Positions 57,201 to 64,000 of a stretch of DNA of 64,000 nt are shown here, piece by piece (positions within the stretch are counted from its first letter, which is position 1; every line of letters begins with the position of its first letter). The notes under the pieces are model-generated. The model searched no databases, was not told the origin of the DNA, and saw only the letters and a program-made list of their open reading frames with translations. The translations under genes and the position numbers were made by a program. The DNA comes from Sabellastarte sp. h YS-2021 (taxonomy: Eukaryota > Annelida > Polychaeta > Sabellida > Sabellidae): positions 62,044,255-62,108,254 of the forward strand of contig OZ024933.1 of assembly GCA_964017235.1 (NCBI GenBank). The letters run 5' to 3'.

Positions 57201-58500
57201 AAATGACAATTTTGCTGTGGGACAAAAATATCCTCATATATTGGCCCAAGTCTGTACACGCATTTGGTTGATGTTCTTCCAAAAGTTGGACATGGTATGT
57301 CCTGTAAATGTTACCACGGCAAAGGTTGTTTGCAAATCTTGCCAAAACATACAATAAATGGTAAATGGTCTGAGTGGTAGGTTTGCACACAAGTTCGGAA
57401 ACTTTAGCTCAATCAATGAACAGGTTTTGTGCATATGGCACAAAGAAAGTGAAAATAGAAAAAAGGTGCTGCCATTGCCGCTAAAGCTTCATTGCGAGAT
57501 CTTGCCTAAAACTTCATCAGTTCAAGTTCTTACAATATTCTAGCAGAAATCTGTGCAGGATTTCACTCTGTTGAACTAACCTGAGCACACATAAATAGTA
57601 TGTTAACCAATGCCATTCATACGGCAAAGATGGCAACTATAATCCCTGTTATACCAACTGGGGTTAACAAAGCAAGAAACGTCAGATCTGATACTTGGTC
57701 CATACCTTATTACTAAACAACAATCAAAACTCAAGGTAATTCTACAGCAAATTAAATTAGAATTGTTACAAATATCATAAATTTAAAGGTATATGTATAA
57801 TCCACTGATCACAAATCTTTAACATTTGGGGTACTAAAGACTTGTAGTTTTTTCTTAAAAAATGTCTTCACATTTCATGATCGTTGGCTGGCCAATTTGA
57901 ATGGCACTATTTACATGTGGACTGTGATATGAAGCCACATTTACCAGCATATCTGCAGACCTTTCACAAACTACAACATAACCATGCTTTTACAAATAAC
58001 GCTTTAAATTCCCAGCTAACATTTCAGTTGGCAGTGAATTTTTCCTTTGTGTGTGGGTCTTAATTTGCAGTGACTGGCTAGTTGTTGGAAGCTTTTTCTG
58101 ACACAGTAGAAACTGCTTAATGTATGCACTACCAGTGGGTGATTCCTACCAGTGGGCCAGTTAGCTCACTACAAACAAGGACAACGGATGTTTATGTATC
58201 AACACACAAGTTTGCAACAGGGTCAAATATTAAAGTTGAGTGAATTAATTTGATTAATGAAACACTGGGACAATGGAATGATTCATGAAAATGTACATAA
58301 TGACTCCAAAAATAAGAGACAGACATTCTTAGCTTTTACAAAGCAGAATGGAATAAAATTTAACATGTCATAAGTCAGAAATATTTACATCTCTCATCTG
58401 TCGCTACCTTTGCCATGCCACAAAATACAGGTGTAAAAACAAATCACTTTTGGCTTAACCTTGCCAAGGTCTAAATATAAACAGAACTCAAAGTACAATC
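54250..58500. other. Long gene-less, low-repeat stretch
   Basis: 4.2 kb without tandem or inverted structure and without a convincing exon. It could be an intron or long UTR of a gene lying outside the window, but no splice-site-bounded coding segment was recognised. Confidence 0.4.
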
Positions 58501-58502
58501 AT

Positions 58503-58856
58503 CTGGGCCCATATTCATGAACATTCTTATTCTTAGAATTTTCTCAGAAAACAAAGATCTTCACATCAGAAAAATTTCTAAAAAAAATAAATATTTCTAA
58601 ATTCATGGACACTTTTTGGACTTAATTAGATTCAAAAAGTGTGTAAAAAAATATGTAGTAATTATTATTTCAGTTGTCAATCATTAAGAAGGTATGATTC
58701 ATAAAAAAAATGTATTGCAGACACAATTTTGAAGCAAATTTTGAAAAGTTCTTATTGTAAGAAATTTTTCTATTCTTAGCTTTTTTCCTATAAAATGTCT
58801 ATGGTCCAAGAAAATTCTTATTCTAACAATAAGACTTTTAGTGAATATTGGCCCCA
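58503..58856. mobile_element. Foldback element FB-6, 354 bp
   Basis: CTGGGCCCATATTCATGAAC and GTGAATATTGGCCCCAG form the ends. Arms have ATTCTTATTCTTAGAATTTT-type words, closest to FB-3. Core unique. Confidence 0.82.
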
Positions 58857-59096
58857 GAGGTATGCTCTCAGGGTCAAACTTCACAAGGAATATTTTACTC
58901 TCCAATATTTGCTTCTCACATAAATGAACTCTAAGTTACAGCCATCTCTTGTACTGCTAGGATTCGGATTGACTCTTGCTGTCAGCAGGTCGACTGTGTT
59001 CTCCATTGGTGAGATACAGCACATGAGAGTAGATCACCCAGAACTGTGTACAGACAGATACAAAGCCACATTGGAAATATATCTCACTTTCAACAA

Positions 59097-59318
59097 CCGG
59101 GGCTGTTTTCACATAAGGGATCAAACTAAAGTTGAGCTAAAAATCAGCTCAAGTTGAACTAAAAAATGGATCAGGATTAGGTTTGCATTCGCAAAGAAAT
59201 TGAGCTGATTTTTGGCTCCATTTTTGGCCTAACTTTAATCTATCCATCAAAATGGATTCCATTTAGGATCAAATATGGACTTGATCCACAAAAATCAGCT
59301 AACTTAGTGAATACTGCT
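59097..59318. mobile_element. Foldback element FB-7, diverged
   Basis: Left end CCGGGGCTGTTTTCACATAA; right end near 'cttagtgaatactgc'. Arms share GATCAAACTAAAGTTGAGC and AAAATCAGCT words with FB-4. The right terminus is decayed. Confidence 0.6.
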
Positions 59319-59319
59319 T

Positions 59320-60400
59320 TAAGCCAAAGATTAACTGAGCCTTTTTATGTAAACTTTAATCTGATTTTGGCTCTGAGTAATGAGGTTTGGACAGGAAAAA
59401 TTAATAGCTTTTAAGAAATTTTCTAAATTGTGGTCATCTCTTAAATACATCATCAGTGGAAAACCAGTTTAACATTTCTTTAAAAAATTATGAATGAGTG
59501 AATTTTTTGTTCCAGTTAACTTTCTGGTGCTAATTTGGTGAAGGAAACTTTGAGTGCAGTTTTGAAGCGCCTTGCACAGAATTGTCTTTTTTATAAAAAC
59601 AAAAACAACTACAAACACATTTTATAAGACACCTTTCTTATGTTTATTTTTTTAAACATTTCTATTTAGAAAAAAACAGTTGGCTGTGACATCAATTTAA
59701 AGACCACAGTGCATGAAATTTTTTTTTTGCATTATTGTACAGATTATGTGTGTAACAACACACCTGCCAAGTCCCATCTTCAAACTCCCACTAGAAAGCA
59801 CATTAAAAGCCAGTTAAATCTGACAGTTGGAAAAACAAAACAGATCCTTCTCTGAAACTATGCCACGTCACACAAGGAGATTTCCCACTCTGATTTCTGT
59901 GTGTCCAATACAAAATAGTGTAAAATGAAGTGAAATTAGTGTTTTATAAACTGGCTTGGAAAGGGTCAGCTTCAGTCAAAAAAAAAAAATTTTTTTTCCT
60001 ACACTTAGTGCAAAGATTCTTCTATCAAATAAACTTGGAATATTGTGTGGTCACACACAAATAATGCTCTTTTTTTTAAAATAATTAACACTACAATTTG
60101 ACTGTAACTTGTGTTCAAAATAGTGAACAAGTGTGCAGCTTGTAGTATAACAATGCAGCTTCTGATAGTGTGTCAGTTTTTAAATAAACTGATAAGCAAG
60201 TTTTTCACCCAGTGCTTGTCCACATTTTCTCAAAATGTGATAAAATTTTAAGGCACCTTGATTATCCAATCTCCTTATTATCAGAACAGAAAGAGTTAGT
60301 CCCAAAGTTCAATAGTCAATATTACAATGTATTAATTATTATGAACAAATCAATATTCATTACTAGTTCTAGTTGACCATTAAGAACTGACAGTGACAAT
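59320..60400. other. Gene-less stretch
   Basis: AT-rich with A9/T8 runs near 59980. No feature recognised. Confidence 0.4.
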
Positions 60401-60402
60401 TC

Positions 60403-60650
60403 AGGGGCGGATCCAGCCTTTAAGTAAGGTGGGGGTTCACATCAGACAGTGACAGACACACCATAACTAAGGGGGTCAGAGGGCTTGCCCCCCATCCGGG
60501 AAAAAATTAATTTTTGGTAAAAATATAGTGCATTTCCTGTAAATTTAACACCTTTCTCAAGAAATAGTTTTGTACTTTGGGTTGAACCCCTTTACATTAT
60601 TTTTTCAAGGAGGAGGGTTCGAACCCCCTGAACCCTCCTGGATCTGCTAG
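60403..60650. mobile_element. hAT-type MITE (CAGGGGCGGATCCAG end)
   Basis: CAGGGGCGGATCCAGCC at the left and CTCCTGGATCTGCTAGTG at the right form imperfect inverted ends. Inside are 'aagggggtcagagggcttgc' and 'ggttcgaaccccctgaaccc'. The left end is a common hAT-family terminus in animals. The right end has decayed from CCCTG. Confidence 0.75.
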
Positions 60651-60659
60651 TGCAATTTG

Positions 60660-61800
60660 TAAAACCAGCTGGTCAAAACACACTGTAAAAGACTCAGTGT
60701 ATTAAAAGTAAGCAGGCTGAAATGACCAAATACTTAAGCACTCTGGTTCAGGATGTAGAGTTTAATACACTGGAGATCTGAACCACATTCTGACATTTTA
60801 TTGACAACAGTGTGTCTTTCATGATATCTACTTTTAATAGCTGTGTAGGGGTCAGATTGCAATGTTCACGTAAATTTGCATCTGAAAGTTAGCACTTTTA
60901 AAGTATGAATTTTTTTTTTCATAAACAATATTTTATTGAAGCAATTAGGCAAAATCAACAAAGCCTTCTCACAGGACGAACTATTTACAAAAGCATATGA
61001 ATAGATGATAATGATGATGAAGTTGTGGAAATGTGACTAATATAAAACTATGAAAACCACCCTGATTCCTTAAAAAATTCTTGTACTGCTTCAAAAACTA
61101 TCTTTTTTTGATCAAAAGTCAAGTTATAATCTCCATTAAATGAAAATCAGTGGTTATTGTTGGTAAAACTCATAAACATTGACTGCCTATTTTGAGTAGT
61201 AGTCTGTATTCTAAAAGAAAATAAAAATTGTTTTCTACAGAAAAGCCACAGTCACAAGTTGAATTTTCTATAACATGTAAACTATGTGCAAGATGTTCTT
61301 TAAGAGGACTACAGTTTATTCGCATTTTTGAGTGTATCAAGTTCCAGTGTCTATCACCTGTACTAGATAATGTAGTTACGCGTTTAAAAGAATCATCTAA
61401 TGTATTCCATAATTTTATTCCAACTGGAAAGAATGAATTTTGATGAAATTCTTGTTTGTCATAGAGAAGAGTAGTGTACCAGTACTTTGTTGATTATAAA
61501 ACATTTTAATGTACTTTGGTCAAATTGTATGCAAGAAATAACCAAGTTAAAGACTATACTCAAAAATTTCATTGAACGTTTTACAACCCAAGCCAAAAGA
61601 AAAAAAAACTAGAAATAGGCCGCCCTGTTGATAGTAGATGCGAATAGAAACAGGATAGCATAGAAGAACACACATTATCATGTGTAATGTCCACCCATGA
61701 ACCTTTTGCCCAAATTGTACAGTAGTCTTACAAGACCCTGTTTCATTTGTAAAATATATCAATGATGCTTAAATATTTGTTAGTGTAGATGTAAATTATT
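60660..61800. other. Gene-less stretch before the satellite
   Basis: AT-rich. The ORFs at 61228-61443 and 61547-61762 show no domain. The former has LQFIRIFECIKFQCLSP and could be a relic, but I cannot assign it. Confidence 0.4.
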
Positions 61801-61814
61801 TCAGCTTCATGCCT

Positions 61815-64000
61815 TTTTGCATTGGTTGGGTTGAAAATTTTGACGAAATCACTCTATCTTGCACGGTTAAGAAGATAGAAGCAAATTCCTGTTTTTCTAT
61901 TTTTGGCAAAAATTTGAAAATTCAAAATGGCCGCCATTTTTGGGAAAAGGAAATTTTTTTGAAAATGGCCAAGAGTACATTTCTTAGATACCCTATGGGT
62001 CGAAAATTTCAACAAAATAACTCTATTTTGCACGGTTAAGGCCAGTTTGTGTTTTTCCATTTTGGGCAAAAATTCGAAAATTCAAAATGGCTGCCATTTT
62101 TGGGGAGGGGAAAATTTTTTGAAAATTGCAAATATTACATTCCTTAGATACCCTGTGGGTTGAAAAATTTCGACGAAATCGCTCTATCTCGCATGGTTAA
62201 GGAGATAGAAGCAAATTTGTGTTTTGCCATTTTTGGCAAAAATTTGAAAATTCAAAATGGCCGCCATTTTAGGGGAGGGGAAATTTTTTTTTAAATTGCC
62301 AAGAATACAATGCTCAAATACCTGTGGGTCGAAAATTTCGACGAAATCGCTCTATCTCGCATGGTTAAGGAGATAGAAGGAAATTTGTGTTTTGCCATTT
62401 TTGGCAAAACTTCGAAAATTCAAAATGGCCGCCATTTTTGGGGAGGGGAAAATTTTTGGAAATTTGCAAAGATTGCATTGCTTAGATACCCTGTGCGTCG
62501 AAAGTTTTGACGAAATCGCTCTATCTCGCACGGTTAAGGAGATAGAAGCAAATTTGTGTTTTGCCATTTTTGGCAAAAATTCGAAAATTCAAAATGGCCG
62601 CCATTTTTGGGGAGGGGAAAATTTTTTTAAAATTACCAAGAGTATAATGCTCAGATACCCTGTGGGTCGAAAATTTTGACGAAATCGCTCTATCTGGCAC
62701 GGTTAAGGAAATAGAAGCAAATTTGTGTTTTGCCATTTTTGGCAAAAATTCGAAAATTCAAAATGGCCGCCAATTTTGGGGAGGGGAAAATTTTTTGAAA
62801 ATTGCAAAGATTGCATTCCTTAGATACCCTGTGGGTCGAAAATTTCGACGAAATCACTCTATCTCGCACGGTTAAGGAGATAGAAGCAAATTAGTGTTTT
62901 GCCATTTTTGGCAAAAATTCGAAAATTCAAAATGGCCGCCATTTTTGGGGAGGGGAAAATTTTTTGAAAATTGCAAATATTACATTCCTTAGATACCCTG
63001 TGGGTCGAAAATTTCGACGAAATCGCTCTATCTCGCACGGTTAAGGAGATAGAAGCAAATTAGTGTTTTGCCATTTTTGGCAAAAATTGGAAAATTCAAA
63101 ATGGCCGCCATTTTTGGGGAGGGGAAAATTTTTTGAAAATTACCAAGAGTACAATGCTCAGATACCCTGTGGGTCGAAAATTTCGACGAAATCGCTCTAT
63201 CTCGCACGGTTAAGGAGATAGAAGCAAATTTGTGTTTTGCCATTTTTGGCAAAAATTCGAAAATTCAAAATGGCCGCCATTTTTGGGGAGCTGAAAATTT
63301 TGGGAAAATTGCAAAGATTGCATTCCTTAGATACCCTGTGGGTCGAAAATTTCGACGAAATCGCTCTATCTCGCACGGTTAAGGAGATAGAAGCAAATTT
63401 GTGTTTTGCCATTTTTGGCAAAAATTCGAAAATTCAAAATGGCCGCCATTTTTGGGGAGGGGAAAATTTTTTGAAAATTGCAAATATTACATTCCTTAGA
63501 TACCCTGTGGGTCGAAAATTTCGACGAAATCGCTCTATCTCGCACGGTTAAGGAGATAGAAGCAAATTAGTGTTTTGCCATTTTTGGCAAAAATTGGAAA
63601 ATTCAAAATGGCCGCCATTTTTGGGGAGGGGAAAATTTTTTGAAAATTGCAAAGAGTACACTCCTCAGATACCCTGTGGGTCGAAAATTTCGACGAAATC
63701 GCTCTATCTCGCACGGTTAAGGAGATAGAAACAAATTTGTGTTTTGCCATTTTTGGCAAAAATTCGAAAATTCAAAATGGCCGCCATTTTTGGGGAGGGG
63801 AAAATTTTTTGAAAATTGCAAAGAGTACACTCCTTAGATACCCTGTGGGTTGAAAATTTCGACGAAATCGCTCTATCTCACACGGTTAAGGAGATAGAAG
63901 GAAATTTGTGTTTTGCCATTTTTGGCAAAAATTCGAAAATTCAAAATGGCCGCCATTTTTGGGGAGGGGAAAATTTTTTGAAAATTGCAAAGATTGCATT
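61815..64000. repeat. 169-bp satellite array, 13 units, runs off the right edge
   Basis: GCCGCCAT-type cores recur at about 61930, 62092, 62260, 62429, 62598, 62767 and 62935, then every 169 bp to 63949. Each unit has 'cgaaaatttcgacgaaatcg', 'ctctatctcgcacggttaag', 'gagatagaagcaaatttgtg', 'ttttgccatttttggcaaaa' and 'aaaatggccgccatttttgg'. The first units are more diverged (array edge). 169 is not a multiple of three, so the many ORFs on both strands are artefacts of the repeat. Confidence 0.95.

Noticed and set aside
52450..58500. Possible long 3' UTR or intron of a neighbouring gene
   Set aside because: No coding exon, splice-bounded ORF or poly(A) arrangement that I could defend.
61809..63853. 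Repeated 70-104-residue ORFs on both strands (KMAAILNF / IQNGRHFWG)
   Set aside because: They are by-products of a 169-bp satellite. 169 is not divisible by three, so no long frame can persist and no start/stop context is shared.

Overview
The window is AT-rich eukaryotic nuclear DNA. It has split genes with GT-AG introns, tRNA-headed SINEs, non-LTR retrotransposon fossils, a DIRS-like tyrosine-recombinase retroelement, MITEs and several satellite arrays. The mix of CR1/L2-like LINEs, DIRS, the GGGGCCGTATTCAC foldback elements and the 'gtgtgaccttgatttgacctt' repeats suggests a lophotrochozoan invertebrate, most likely a mollusc. The species cannot be read from the sequence.

One host gene is clear: a high-affinity copper transporter of the CTR1/SLC31A family on the + strand, in six coding exons between 509 and 14429. 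They join in phase to a 226-residue protein. It has an 84-residue Met/His/Asp-rich extracellular domain, three membrane segments, MxxxM in TM2, GxxxG in TM3 and an EHC end. Exon 1 starts at a splice acceptor, so the promoter and 5' UTR exon lie upstream. The introns hold a 67-bp minisatellite, a pogo/Tigger-type MITE, foldback elements, a SINE with a perfect 13-bp target duplication, and a 2.2-kb element built of tandem repeats.

From about 15 to 33 kb the window is layered mobile DNA: dispersed repeats, large foldbacks, a frameshifted CR1/L2-like LINE (minus), a decayed tyrosine recombinase, and a nearly intact second LINE with one internal stop. That second LINE sits, with a 155-bp tandem repeat, between two inverted clusters of regularly spaced palindromes (27.2 and 31.7 kb).

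From 33.5 to 43.7 kb runs an old, diverged satellite-like array of about 45 units of roughly 175 bp. Its orientation flips several times and it includes a 1-kb-arm inverted duplication. It is followed by an internally deleted DIRS element (45.8-50.0 kb, minus), a near-identical 522/533-bp tandem duplication of a LINE 3' fragment (51.4-52.4 kb), and a quiet gene-less stretch with two hAT-type MITEs and two foldbacks. The last 2.2 kb is a young 169-bp satellite that runs off the window edge. It shows an A-B-C three-monomer higher-order pattern and a repeated GCCGCCAT core.

Apart from the copper transporter nothing looks like an active host gene; the coding-like ORFs are transposon remnants. The best candidates for undescribed structure are the palindrome-cluster composite at 27.2-31.7 kb, the strand-switching array at 33.5-43.7 kb, the foldback family with shared termini, and the terminal satellite.
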